Shown: positions 32,480 through 43,372, counted from the stretch's first letter. The stretch is 52,500 bases of DNA from Mesostigma viride (GCA_009746045.1 RPFO01000219.1:225001-277500), one strand, 5' to 3'. Notes: generated by a model not told the origin, from the letters alone. A program made the numbers and translations.

Positions 32480-33400
32480 GCTGAGGCTGGCCATAGGTTG
32501 CATCACATGTTTGGGCATTCTGGGCAGGCAGCAATGTTTGCTTGGAAGCTAGGTAGGGAGCCTTTGTGGGAGGCTGCCAGGCTGCTGCTGAGAACTGTGG
32601 TTGCCAGGAGAATGCTGTTCACCCACCTCAGTCCCATGCTAGGGAGCCTGCTAGGGAGCGTGGCGACATCCAGATGGATATCCAGCATATCAGGGGCTTG
32701 TATATATTGGTGGGGGTGGACAGGTTCAGCAGATATAGGCTGATAGACGTTCTGCCTGGTATGCAGGAGCACCACTTGTTGTTGGGTATGAAGGCCCTGA
32801 TCCCAGGCTTTGGGGTGTGCAAGAGTGTGCAGGCAGACTTGCAGTTTGACTGTTTGCTCAAGCATCAGGACCAGCTGCCTTGTAAGCTGGTAGTAGTCCC
32901 CAGGGAGAGTCATGGGCAGCAAGGGGCTGTAGAGAGATCCATACGTGAAGTGAAGACAGTGGTGCTAGCAGCAGAGTCAGTGCCACTTGTGGCATCTGCC
33001 TTAGAGAGGGCAGCCTGGTGTAAGGGGATAGAAGAGCAGCTGAACCACAGGGTTAACTATTACTTTGATGGTGTGGCTGTCTCTCCCCTGGCCCTGCAGT
33101 ATAGCTTGTTGCCTGAGAACGTGGTGCAGGCCAGTCTTAGGAAGGCAGATAGGTTTTTGCCCAGCTGAGACGTAAGGACAAGAACTGGAATGTGCTGAGG
33201 CCTCAGGTGGGGCTGAAGGTCAGGATGTGGAAGGAACCATCTATTCCAGGCAAGCGGGGGAAGTGGCAGGATGGGGTTGTCACTCGTGTGGAGAAGCTAA
33301 CAGATCTTGCCTGGTGGCTTTGGAAAAGGATCCAAGGCACGTGTACAGGTTGTCCTGGGCTCATGTCAAGGAAAGAAGGCCACATGCAATCTGGCCTGCA
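32480..33400 (+). pseudogene. Integrase domain of the LTR element
   Basis: AGHRLHHMFGHSGQAAMFAW (about 32490) fits the His-rich pre-integrase zinc region. The next frame (32566-33168) has DIQMDIQHIRGLYILVGVDR with the first catalytic Asp and VQADLQF with the second. PRESHGQQGAVERSIREVK carries the catalytic Glu. A further frame at about 33200-33290 (GLKVRMWKEP, GKWQDGVVTRV) looks like an integrase C-terminal SH3-like domain. Integrase joins the DNA copy to the genome. Two frameshifts break it. Confidence 0.8.
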
Positions 33401-33639
33401 GACGGGCCAGGCCCTCCCAGCTGGGTTGAGGAGCCAGGCCAGAGCCAGGCAGCAGCAGCTAACAATCCTCTGGTGGTGGATGATGGTCTGTCCCTGCTGG
33501 AAGATGACGAGCAGGAGGAGGCTGCTGAAGCAACTGTCACAAGGCCAGAGGGGACGGGGCAGCCACCTAAGGCCCGGGGGCCTCTCATGGCGGACGTCAT
33601 CCGAGCACTCATGCGCAGCAAACATGATCCCAAGGTATC

Positions 33640-33960
33640 CAAGCTCACGGGGTGGGGGTCGTGCTGGGCAGCTACAATGGAGGTAGATACCAACTCACAG
33701 GTGTCTGTCATCAGGGAAGAGGATGCTGTAGGCTTACAGATGTCCCATCCCAGTTGCCTTGCTGTGTCTGATTTCTCAGGAAAGGTGTCCATGAAGATCC
33801 TTGGGGAAGTGAGTGTGCCTATCTTAGGGGTGCCCACCACGTTCTGTGTGGTAGAGGGCTATCAGGGGCCTGCCATTCTGGGTCAGAACTTCTTGTGCAT
33901 GCCAGGGGTTACTTTGACCTCTGATGAGTTGGCACTAGAAGGCAGGGGCAGCCTCCCCCT
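33640..33960 (+). CDS. Retropepsin-like protease domain between integrase and RT
   Basis: Within a 522-codon frame (33227-34795) the segment MEVDTNSQVSVI stands where aspartic proteases have a D-T/S-G-A motif, here D-T-N-S. It is followed by VSMKILGEVSVPILGVPTTF and, about 60 residues later, GPAILGQNFL, the usual I-L-G-x-(D/N)-F-L end of the retropepsin fold. It would process the polyprotein. The Gly to Asn change suggests loss of activity. Its place after integrase is unusual (see findings). I found no protease-like segment upstream of integrase. Confidence 0.6.
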
Positions 33961-34079
33961 TGAAAGATATCACTATTCCCAGGGTCTTGCAGTGGCGGTG
34001 AAGGCTGTTAGGAGTCAGCCAGCTGAGGGTCCTCAAGGTCAGGAGCCCATAGCTGAGGACCTGTTGATAATCCCAACCA

Positions 34080-35079
34080 CCTTTGATCCAAGGCAGTTAG
34101 GGGTAAACAGGTACCAGATAGCTGCTCACAGTCCTATTCCCTGGCGCCAGCTAGTCGAGATGATGCAAAGCCCCAAGATGGCTAAGGCATGGACTCTTGG
34201 CTTTGTTGCTTCTGGGCATGAGTGGATAGTTTCCAACTGTGCAGAACCTGTGGATGAGCTGCCAGAAGTTCACCAGCTGCTCAGATTGATGTTTGTCCTC
34301 AAGCTCAAGGAGGTAGATGGTGTCCAGGTGCCACATGTCAGACCAGTTGTAACCGAGTATCATGGCACTGGCCAGTTGTTAGATGAGGAGCTCTATACTC
34401 CAGGGATGCTGCATGACACGTGGAGGATTCTGCTGTGTATATTTCTGTCTTTTCTGGTTAAGGGTGTGCCCTATAGCTCTGTGCTGATTGATTTCAAGAG
34501 GGCTTTTCTCAAGGGTGACCAAGATCAGGCTAGGCAGACTTGGAGAGATATCCCTCCTTTCTTTGTGACTGTACCTGCTGTATGGAGAGCAGAGATAAAG
34601 GCCAGGTACCTGAGAATTCTGAAAGGGTTGGAAGGTCTCAGGTCCAGTCCCATTATCTGGAGAAAGAGCCTAGAGAAATTCTTGAAGAATACTTGTGGGT
34701 TTTCTGTGTCTCCAGTGGATCCCTGTTTGTTCCAAGGGTCCCAAATGGCCTTCCTGTCTTTGCCTCACTGCATGGTGATGACCTGCATCTCATAGGTCCA
34801 CCAGACTGGGTTGAGGCTGTCTTGGCTAAGATCCAGAAGCGGTTTGAGCTGGGTAAGATACAGCACATGGTGGAGAATGAGCCTATGGTCTTCTGTGGCA
34901 TGCAGGCTACGTTGTTCCAAGCCAAGGGCTCGTGGTTCATCAGGATGGAGGGTGGTAAGGACTACCCACAGCAGATTGTAGATGCATTGCAGGAGCCCAT
35001 CACGCAGGCTAGGTGTGCTACCATCAGGGGCATGCTGGCATGGCTTGCAAGTATATGTGCCCCTGACTTGCTGGTTTGA
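34080..35079 (+). pseudogene. Copia-type reverse transcriptase (one frameshift)
   Basis: AKAWTLGFVASGHEWIVSNC opens the domain. YSSVLIDFKRAFLKGD carries motif A with its catalytic Asp. IIWRKSLEKFLKNTCGFSVS and DPCLFQ are typical of Copia elements. The frame shifts near 34720-34790 (522-codon frame to the frame ending 35079). After the shift, FASLHGDDLHLIG holds the catalytic pair in motif C as H-G-D-D, where most Copia enzymes have Y-V-D-D. The domain copies the element RNA into DNA. Confidence 0.85.
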
Positions 35080-35678
35080 GTCGACTTACTGATTCCCAGC
35101 TGGTTGAGGTGGGTGCTGAGAGTGTGGTGCAGGCTGTCATGATGTCTCCCCCTCTCATACTGGGTCCTGTGGATTTGTACAAGCCCCTTGACATGGTTCT
35201 CTATGTGGACAGTTCTATGGACAATAGGAAGGTCACAGAGGTCAGGGGCAGGGCAGCAGCATTAGTTACCCTGGAGCAAGATCACACCTCACTTGTTACC
35301 TGGTACAGTCGGTTGCAGAACAGGGTTACACCCAGCAGTGATATTGCTGAGTGCAGGGCAATCTGTGAAGGGCTGCATACTGCTCTTTACTTGAGGGAGC
35401 TCTTCTACCAGCTATGTCAAGTGGCTTCCTGTAGGTTGCAGCTGCACACACTGGTGAGGACTGATAGCATGGGCATGGTGCAATTTGTGCACAGGCAGCT
35501 GGCCAGGAGCAGGGACCTTGACTACTTGTTGCTCAAGGAGATGTCCTACCTAGCTCACATTGAACATGTGCCTGGTGTGGACAACCCTGCAGATGCCCTC
35601 ACCAAGCTGGAGGAGAAGGCGGAGAGGCAGTACCCCCTGCTCCGTGGGCTCATGGACCCCTTACACGGGCGGCCATAG
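35076..35678 (+). CDS. RNase H domain and pol C-terminus
   Basis: The frame (200 codons from an internal ATG) holds MVLYVDSSMDNRK with the first Asp, SDIAECRAICEGL with the Glu and LVRTDSMGMVQF with the next Asp. The closing VPGVDNPADALTK is characteristic of Ty1/Copia pol ends. It removes RNA from the hybrid. It lies directly after the RT frame, with the RT stop overlapping its start codon region, so one polyprotein was broken here. Confidence 0.85.
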   Translation: MSRLTDSQLVEVGAESVVQAVMMSPPLILGPVDLYKPLDMVLYVDSSMDNRKVTEVRGRAAALVTLEQDHTSLVTWYSRLQNRVTPSSDIAECRAICEGLHTALYLRELFYQLCQVASCRLQLHTLVRTDSMGMVQFVHRQLARSRDLDYLLLKEMSYLAHIEHVPGVDNPADALTKLEEKAERQYPLLRGLMDPLHGRP

Positions 35679-36682
35679 AGACCAGGCCTTGCTTCAGCTT
35701 GGGTGTCCCCAGTGGGCTGCTTGACCAAAGTACCAAGTGGTGACTGGTGCTTACTGGTTGACAGCCGGTCCTTCAGGGTTAGGTACACCCTCCTGGACAG
35801 GAGTTGGTGTGGAATGTCACTCCTACCAGCTGAGAATCATGCCTGGCCCTCCCCATGGGGTTCAGAAGAGTCGCCAGGACTTAAGTCGACGCCTTTGGCC
35901 TCAAACAGTTAGGCCATGCAAGGGCAACCCGAATGCTGGTTCTTACAGGTTGCTGTATATATGTTTTCTAGTGCTTGTTTCCAACCTGTTGCTAATAAAG
36001 AACCTGGTTGTGTGACCATGTGGAACATGGTTGCCAGGGGCCACATTCTGGGTTATATAATGCTTGAATAAAACATAATCATGTCATTCTCATGTTGTTC
36101 TCATGGTTGTAATGTTTCTCTTGTGTAAAGTTCCAGGTCACCTATAAACCTGGAGGTTGGGGTGGGGTTCAATTCCCCAGCAGAGCCACAGCCTGGCATG
36201 AGTGATTCCTGGGCTTAACACCCAGTGAAGACATGGGCTCCCCAATAAGGCAGTATTTGCATGGTGCTACCTGAGTCTCTTTGAGCATAAAAGGGAAAGG
36301 CTGGCCAAGGCGGGCGCCATAAGAACGGGCGCCTGTGATAACTGTGAAAGATCAGGAACTCACAATAGTACGTTCTTGGCATCCTGTAATCCCAGCCATT
36401 GGACTAGGTAATGTGCCTTGACTTTAATCTAGCACCAAGTTCCCAAGGAAAGGTTGGGAGCTGACCAAGGGGTCAGGGGATAACCTGGGGTGACCTCTGA
36501 TTCACTGGCCAGTACACCTAGCCTGGTCCAAGGGCAGATATGTTGTTACCCAAAGGAGGCAGGAACCTGGGCCCTCAAAGGTCTGATCAACCTCAAGGGA
36601 CCAAGCGGTCTGTGGCTGAGTGGGCACAAGCAAGGTTAGGCTTGTTTCAAGCTGGTCCAGCTCCAAAAGAAGAAAGGGTTGG
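35679..36682 (+). other. 3' internal region of the LTR element, with polypurine tract
   Basis: About 1 kb lies between the RNase H stop and the 3' LTR. It holds AATAAAG at 35993-36000, a TATAA-like patch and an AATAAAAC near 36068. A segment at 36295-36390 resembles the LTR end (GTGAAAGATCAGGAACTCAC). A 70-codon frame (36540-36752) runs into the LTR. The polypurine tract is at 36665-36682. The LTR-like patch may be a relic of another element; I cannot resolve it. Confidence 0.6.
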
Positions 36683-37318
36683 AGTTAGCATTTTGGGCAA
36701 CCAATATGCTAAGTGGATGCAGTTTGGAAAGACCTTTCCAACGCCGTGCTGACCGCCTGAAACAGACAAGGGACGAGAAAGATATGAGGTCCCGAAGTCC
36801 TAGCCGTCCGTGGCCGACTAGGGTGCAGTCCTCTGGTATAGTGGACAGGACACGTGGCAGGCCGTGCCTGCACAGGCTTAGCCTGACTATCACGTGACTG
36901 TGGTCCACGTAGACCAGAGGAGCAGCAGCCTGTGACTGGTGGACTGGAGCTGGCACAGGTCTGCAAGGATACTAGGCCTTGCAGGCTTGTGACAGGTCCT
37001 GTACTTCCTAGGTTGCAGAGTCTAGGCAAATCCAGTTCGTCCTGGCTCTGCACTGATGCCAGTGGACGTTGAGGATTTGCTTGCCTGCACGTGCCTCGTC
37101 ACGCCGATGGGAACGAGGAACAACGCAAAGGATATAGCTTGGTCATGGGGGATGACCAGCTATCTTGGCAAGCACGAACCGAGGCTGCCCACATTGGACG
37201 TGGAAGTCACCGTGGTCGTGGCTTGGTGCACGGGTTAAAAGGTTGCTGCCTGCAACTTTGGCTCATCCCGTTGTGTGTGAAAGACCAGGAGCTCACGCTC
37301 TGGGCTTTGTTCTTAACT
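36683..37318 (+). repeat. 3' long terminal repeat
   Basis: The 636 bases begin AGTTAGCATTT and end TTGTTCTTAACT, and match 20345-20999. The target duplication TCATG follows at 37319-37323. Confidence 0.9.
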
Positions 37319-37544
37319 TCATGGGGGGGAAGATCATCATAGCTATACAAGAGCTAGAGCGTGGCATCTCAGCAGAGAGCAGCTCTCTGCATGGTAACAG
37401 CATAACTAGATAAAGCTAGGCATCATCTGGAGTGTGGCACATCATAGGCGCAAATGTACATGGCTAAATAATGCTCGTGAATCAGCTGGTATCAGAGCCT
37501 GTAGGAGGCTTACATGTACATGGCCACGGTCTACTCTATTCTAC

Positions 37545-39020
37545 ACTACTACTGCTGTATTCCCCTAAGCTGGGGCGGCTGCATGGGGTCGCTGGGGCCG
37601 CGGGGGTCGCATGCCAGGGCTTGTGGCCGACGTAGATGGTCGCCCACTTCCAGTACACCGGCTGCCCCGCCTTGGTCTGCCGGAGCTGGAGCTAGGTAGG
37701 TCGGCCATAGCTCCCGTCGCCGTTGTTGCTGCGCCAGGGTCAAGTCGTCGTCAAGGGTGAAGTGAGTCTTCTCGAGCCGCTTGCGGCGTCTGAGAAAAGA
37801 AATCTTGTCCGCCGGTTTCCGCCGGTGAGAAGGAGCGGGGGCGCCCCTGCCTTACCCCGCACGCGGGGAAGGAGGTGGGCGACCAGCTCGATCTCACCAG
37901 TAAGGCCCATGCGAGCGAGAATTTCTTCTCTCTCAAACGCACGTGCAAGCTTCTCGGAATTCTCACCTTCCTCCATGTCGAAGTGCTTGACGATGACGTT
38001 GAGGCTGCGCTTGGCGAGCTCGGCCTCGCGATCCTCGCGGAGGTCGAGCGTCTGCTGCTGGAGCTGTGCTGCGACGGTGGTGGAGGTGGTGACATGCTGC
38101 TTAAGCATGTCCGCCCAGGTACGTCGGCATGGGAGGAGCATGCATCGCCAGCCAGGCCAGCTAGGGGCTGGCTTGGCGGCAATGTCCTTCACCGCCTGGG
38201 CGGTGAGGCCTGCGGTGTTTTGCAGGACCTCGATGGCGATGGCATTGTCCTTAAGGTGCTGGTCGATGTCGCAGAGCTGGGCGGTGATGGAGTCGGTGGA
38301 GGCGGAGGGGCCCGGGTGGGGTGTGGAGCTAGGCGAGGGTGGTGGTGGCGGTGGGGATGGTGGGGAGCTCAGCAGCCAGCGTGCGACCCACAGCTGCCAC
38401 ATCTGCAGTTAGGGGCATCACGTGCTGTGAGATGGCTTCTTGGAGGTGGAGGAGGAAGGTGGATTCGGTCAAGGGGGAGGGGGCCCAGAGGTCCGCGGCA
38501 GAGCGCTGAAGGATGGAAAAGAGGGCGGCGAGCTGAAGGCGCGGGCGGGACCAGTTGGTCAGGTAGTCAGGTCCGCGGTTCACGAGAAACCCGGCCGTCA
38601 GGTCCATTGCGGAGGCGATTAAGGCTTTGAAGGCGCCGGCACAGGTCCAGAAGGGAGGCGTACGACTCATAAAACACGAGCTCCAGTATCTTGAGGGGTG
38701 GCATGTCGAAATATAGCTGGGTCTGTTGACGTCAAAGGTGGAAAATAACCCGTCAACGTCAAAGTCGTACTCAGACCAGCTAGGTTCGGTTGGGCGGCTG
38801 CGTTTGGGCGGCTGCGTTTGGGCGGCTGCGTTTGGGCTCAGGGCGAGGCTGAAGGCGAGGCATGAAGCCCGGGAGGGTGCGGGGCGACCACCAGTGCGCG
38901 ACTAGTGCCACCGCTGCCTGCCGGACTTGAGGGCGAAGCTGCAGACGGAGCTGCAGACGGATTTTCATGGCCTAGCGCAGCCGCCAGGCTGCGTTGCGTC
39001 GAGGAGCGTTTGCTCGTCAT
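37545..39020 (-). pseudogene. ORF1-like protein gene of N-B copy 5
   Basis: From ATG at 39020 (MTSKRSSTQRSLAAALGHEN) it spans about 490 codons to near 37545. The middle gives STDSITAQLCDIDQHLKDNA and NTAGLTAQAVKDI. A likely coiled coil follows (VAAQLQQQTLDLREDREAEL), then RSLNVIVKHFD and GEIELVAHLLPRVRGKAGAP, a possible RRM-like domain. The C-terminal part TLDDDLTLAQQQRRRELWPT resembles the Arg-rich C-terminal domain of L1 ORF1 proteins. Two or more frameshifts break it. This is the best preserved middle region among the copies. RNA binding and RNP formation are inferred from the L1 likeness only. Confidence 0.65.
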
Positions 39021-39110
39021 ATATTGCATAATAGCTTTGGAAAATTATATCAGCGTGCGCGTCTTAGAAAGACGAAGCGATTGTGATTTTCACGGCCGAA
39101 TTCGGTGCCC

Positions 39111-39172
39111 AATTAATTAATTAATTAATTAATTAATTAATTAATTAATTAATTAATTAATTAATTAATTAA
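39111..39172. repeat. (AATT)n array, 62 bases
   Basis: A perfect TTAA repeat lies between the 5' end of N-B copy 5 and repeat F. Elsewhere such arrays are LINE tails; here the owner is not clear. Confidence 0.85.
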
Positions 39173-39174
39173 GG

Positions 39175-39370
39175 GGACGGGACATGCCCGAATTTTTTGG
39201 CGCCAAAAAATTCGCGCCGGAACCGAAGGTCATAAATTTCACGTGCACGGTGCGCGCACCCCTTGCCGAAGTGGCCATGGCGACTGCGTTCAGGCGAAAC
39301 TACCACACCAGGGCAGGCGAAATGCAAAATTTTTACTCGAATCTAAAAGACGATGCGTTTATGATGTTAG
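39175..39370 (+). repeat. Repeat F copy 2
   Basis: It matches 8406-8610 and includes the palindrome GGCGCCAAAAAATTCGCGCC (39199-39218) and GGCCATGGCGACTGCGTT. No confident gene lies in it. Confidence 0.6.
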
Positions 39371-42300
39371 TTTGTGGCGGAAATCAGCTGGTTTACAATA
39401 TCGCTGTTGTTTTTTTATGCCATCGGCATGGGGGGTAATCTGAATTTTTTGGTCGCGCGGAATGAAATAGAATTCATGATAGCGGCTGTAAAATCGCGGT
39501 TTTGGGCGGTGTTCTGACCGTGAAGCAGGCGTTAGTATCGGTTGCATCGAATTCTAAACCGATCTGGTGCTTTTTGCCAGATTTTCGGCCATTATCGGTA
39601 AGTAATTGTTCATACCTGCGCAGTGCGTGTCTGACCTGTCCATGGAAGAACGGCTGTTGTTGCGCGCCTGGGTGAGGGATTTACGAGGGCGAGGTACAGA
39701 TTTGTCGCGAATGTTATCTGCTATCAGTGCTTTCTTCTATGAGCTCGTCGTTCGAGTTTTTTTGCGTTCTTTTTGGGCAGTTTCCGCCAGCTAGCTCGCC
39801 GTCGCTTGCCGTTGTGTTGTCGAATACCTGGCAGCTTTAGATTGTTTTCGTTGATGCCGTGATCAGGGCCGCTTCAGTCGCAGCCTATAGCTCTTTGGGA
39901 AGGTATAAGGCATTTCATAAAACGTGTTCCGGCAAGGATGTTGTGCGTATGGACGCTTCTTGTTGTTGTTTGAGAGTGACGCACCCTCTCTTCTCAGGCC
40001 ACAGCGGCATCACAGCGCTCATGCGCTGAAGGGCCGCCAGTGGTTTCTTTGCATTTTATCGTGCAGGGATGGAAGTGTTTTAGTGATGATGATGTTGGAG
40101 ATATTGCATTTGTGTGACTGCATGTAGATAGCTGGCACCAATGGTCGTTTGAGCTTTCCTTTGTTATGATGATGTGACAAGACTACAATGTGCTGAGCCA
40201 ACCATGGTTGACATGCATGACTGCATGCAAGCTATATATACCATGTTCCTGCTTGGTTCCTTGCACTCCATAGTCCCAGTTTGTCATCCATGCCGGGGAG
40301 GACAGTTTAGGAGGTGTTGTTGAGTTGATTAGCTTGGTTGGCATCAACCTTACACTCTAACCTGGGAGAAACATAGGAAATGCTGCTTAGGCATATTAGG
40401 GCTACCATCGTCAAGGCTATGAACATATTTACAAGGCTGGCCATGCTGGAGTGATGATGAAGACATATGAGGTGCGTGGCCACCCCTTTGTACATTGTAA
40501 ACATACTCAGCATGGTTTAGGTGCTTGTTGGATGGCATAAGAAGTGGCACTGTGGGGTTACTAACTTACTGAGTGGTCCTTAGCGCCTTGTCAGGTGGTC
40601 ATATAGGAAACCCATCAACTTGAGCAGTTCTTGTCACAATGACCCCCACGTTGAGCATGCGTTGCCGTCAGCGTGCAAGAGTTAACCCATGGTCCGCCAA
40701 GCCCTTTTAGGCACTTTCACACCCCTGAAAATAAAAAAAATCATAACTCATAGCCCACAACTCCAAATACCCCCAACCAAGATGCTAGGAGTATCTACAC
40801 TTCAAGGGCTTTCAGAATATGCAATAATATCATGAGTCTAGTAAGTGTTTTGGATGATACATTTAGTCAAAGTGAGCCAAAAGACGATCATTTGGTGCCA
40901 AAGAAAAAGTATACCCCCCCACTTTTTTCAGGGGAGGGTCAGAAACCTCAAACCCAACATTGGACGATTTAGTTGGATAGTCCAATGGTGCTTTCCTTGG
41001 GTCAAACCACCCGGATAGCCCATTTGGCCCATACAATGCCCGCGTTTACGTGTGTGGCTTACGCGCGCTCAAACAGCCAACTATCCCATGCCATACAATG
41101 AAGCAATATAGTTGACCACAACAAACTGCCAGATATGCTGAAATACAAATATGAAGCCACCTTGCACTCACTGAACGGTATCCCCCAAGAAATGCCACAA
41201 ACTGGGCAACATTCTGGCTAAAACCCCTCCTTGAGCAGGCATGGAAGGCTGTTGCAATTACCACTAATGTATCCGCCATAAGACATGTATAAATGTACGA
41301 GTGTCCATGCAAACAACACGAAAACGAATTGCCGTACCTGCCTCGATCATGACCTGGCCGGGTTCCGCTGGCCGACATGTTCATACGTCACGGATACTAA
41401 TGATAGTGGCAGAGGCGGCCATAGCCGCTGTATGCATGCATCCGTCATCATTACCATGTTGATTATCTATGCAAACATGACGTCTAACTCGTCGACGTTC
41501 CCAGCAGATGCTGCAGCTGACTTCCGTAAAACAATGGAAGGCCCAGGCAGACAGAAGCTACCAAGAAACCAAAAAGAAACAGGCGATACCAACTGGGACG
41601 TCTCGTCTGATGGTGACGACCAAGACAGAGGTAATAACCACCGCGCATTTTCCCAGTTCCGTAAATCTGATCATTCTTGACGTACCAACATAATGCATCA
41701 TCGTTCACGGGTCATCATCTGACCCATTTCAAGCTGCGAACCCAAAATTTTCACCAAAATGGCACGTTGACAGCCATATCTCGTATGCGCGCGCTCAACG
41801 GTAAAAAATGTTAGCAAAAGTCACGTGACAACTCTATCATTGCACGAGGTATTTACTGGGCTATGGCGCAATTACCTGCCCGACCTTGGCATTTTCATTC
41901 ACTTTGGGTCTGCCCTGGACCGTCGGACCAATTTACGTTACGTCACTTACGTCGGAGGTCACGGAATTACGCGGCACACTTACGTTACGTGGGTTGTTGT
42001 CCAAATGGACAACATCGGCGGACCATGGGTTAATTATGTGTGCTTTGGTCAGTTTGCAGATGTCTTTGATGAAGAAGGAGGTGCTAGTGTGGCTGAATGG
42101 TTACTATAATTTCCTTGTAGTGTCTACATGGGTGGCCGTCTTGGAATGGTTGTAACTTGGGCAGTTCTTGTCAGAACGTCGTCAAACCTGGAACATTGGA
42201 GGTACCATATGTGCAGAGGATGGTAGTGTGTGGTTTGGCCAGTTTTCACGTGGCTTAGATGTATTAAGGGGTGTTAGTGTGGTTAAATACTAGCTAAAAC

Positions 42301-42810
42301 CTCCGTCAGCGTCATCACAGGTGGCAATCTAGGAATATCCATCAAATAGGGCTGCGCTTGTCAGAATGACCTGAAAATTTGGGGCTGCATGTCCCCCCCT
42401 CTCTAGTATTTGAAAATATAAGATATGGCATGATTCCATGTGTTTATGATTTGTTTTATTTTTTTTAGTGAAAAAAAGTACCCTTTTTGCGAGAAAATCC
42501 ATCAATGTGTCTAAACATCATTATTTTGTGCTCAAAATTAGGCAGACTTTCTCAAAAGTGGGGGAACTAAATGGAAATATATGATTTGGTCCAAATATGT
42601 TTGCCCATTGTCCTAGGGAAAATATGCCAAAAGTAGCGTCTTTTTCTATTTTTAGCGCGTAACCGGCATCTGGTGGGGGCTAGTACCCCCCCCAAGTGGT
42701 TGGAATTTTTTTTTTAAATCATATTTATGGTTCCCAATCATAATTGGATTTTTAGCACATGCATAGGTATGGTTTCCAGAAAAGTGCCCTTTAGGCATAT
42801 CCCCTCCCCT
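39371..42810. other. No supported gene; diverged ~100-bp repeats
   Basis: Three diverged segments at about 40530-40645, 42075-42180 and 42255-42370 share GCAGTTCTTGTCA or a near match and a preceding GTGGCT/GTGGTT stretch. A possible first exon is at 41477 (MTSNSSTFPADAAADFRKTM), ending before GTAATA at 41633, but nothing supports it further. Composition is more AT-rich than the coding exons. Confidence 0.4.
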
Positions 42811-43308
42811 TAATATAGACACGTGACTGCGTCACGTGATCGAGCATAAGTCCTCAGTGCACGGGAGGGGAACATGGGATGGAATGGATGGTGTAAGCTA
42901 TCTAGGTCCTAGTTACAGGGGTGTGGGCACCGCGGCCCGAATCGCTATGAATGCAAAACGCGGTCACACGCGGAGCCCCCACAGACTTGGGGGTGGTCTC
43001 CTTCATCACTACTTGCCATCTATCCTTGCGTATACCATCTGCCTCCGTATTACAGACAAACCAGGAGGCTGCCCGGGCGTGAGCCCGTCGCGTCTAGTGT
43101 AGCACATGTCCATGCCGAGTCTATCACGAAAAGTCCACGGGTGGCGGCCGGCCCTGCCGCGCGCGGCCTGGGGCACGCCATGCAGGTGAGGACATATCGC
43201 CCATGCAGGCTGGGCGGGTTTGGTGCCAGCTAGTCTATCTGATGTGTCTACCTGATCTGTGCGGGCCATGCTGAGGTGCCCGGCTAGGCCCAGGCGCCTG
43301 TGCCTCAA
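42811..43308 (-). mobile_element. L-A LINE copy 6, ORF2 C-terminus and 3' end
   Basis: On the minus strand it gives HRRLGLAGHL, TDQVDTSDRLAGTKP, GRHPWTFRDRLGMDMCYTRR and GLTPGQPPGLSVI, then the 3' UTR. The intact hairpin CACGTGAC-TGC/GCA-GTCACGTG lies at 42820-42838. Its 5' side continues directly into the N-B leader (43309-43372). Confidence 0.8.
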
Positions 43309-43372
43309 CGTTCGGTGCCCAAACGCGAAAGTTATGAGCTCCGCCGTCAGCCATGGCTACCTCGTGGCTCGT
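43309..43372 (-). mobile_element. N-B leader fragment joined to L-A copy 6
   Basis: The minus strand reads GAGCCACGAGGTAGCCATGG, then GACGGCGGAGCTCATAACTT and GGGCACCGAA, the N-B 5' end as at 11625-11710. It ends exactly where L-A begins. Confidence 0.75.

Larger units (their letters stand above)
20345..37318 (+). mobile_element. LTR retrotransposon (Copia-like RT), holding a CACTA element
   Basis: Two direct repeats, about 95% identical by eye, bound it. They begin AGTTAG and end TTAACT, and the 5-bp target duplication TCATG lies at 20340-20344 and 37319-37323. A purine-rich tract (AAAAGAAGAAAGGG, within 36665-36682) sits right before the 3' LTR, as expected for plus-strand priming. Without the CACTA insert the element is about 8.4 kb. 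Internal genes (29580-35678) show a zinc knuckle, integrase, protease-like domain, reverse transcriptase and RNase H, all on the plus strand. Frameshifts show it is inactive. LTR ends are not the usual TG...CA. Confidence 0.85.
20211..39112 (-). mobile_element. N-B copy 5, split by a 17-kb LTR retrotransposon
   Basis: Its 3' UTR lies at 20211-20344 and the rest at 37324-39112, separated by the LTR element. N-B copy 6 (GTCATGTGGGGGAAG near 46215-46230) gives the uninterrupted site. The rejoined copy would be about 1.9 kb. It lacks the last ~50 bases of the 3' end and about 90 bases of the leader. The GCAGAGAG-CAG-CTCTCTGC hairpin is at 37372-37390. Confidence 0.85.

Noticed and set aside
37487-37498. 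TGGTATCAGAGC, identical to a common plant initiator-tRNA primer-binding site
   Set aside because: It lies in the N-B 3' UTR outside the LTR element and is 170 bases beyond the 3' LTR; related N-B copies have TAGGGGG-type sequence there, so it is chance.
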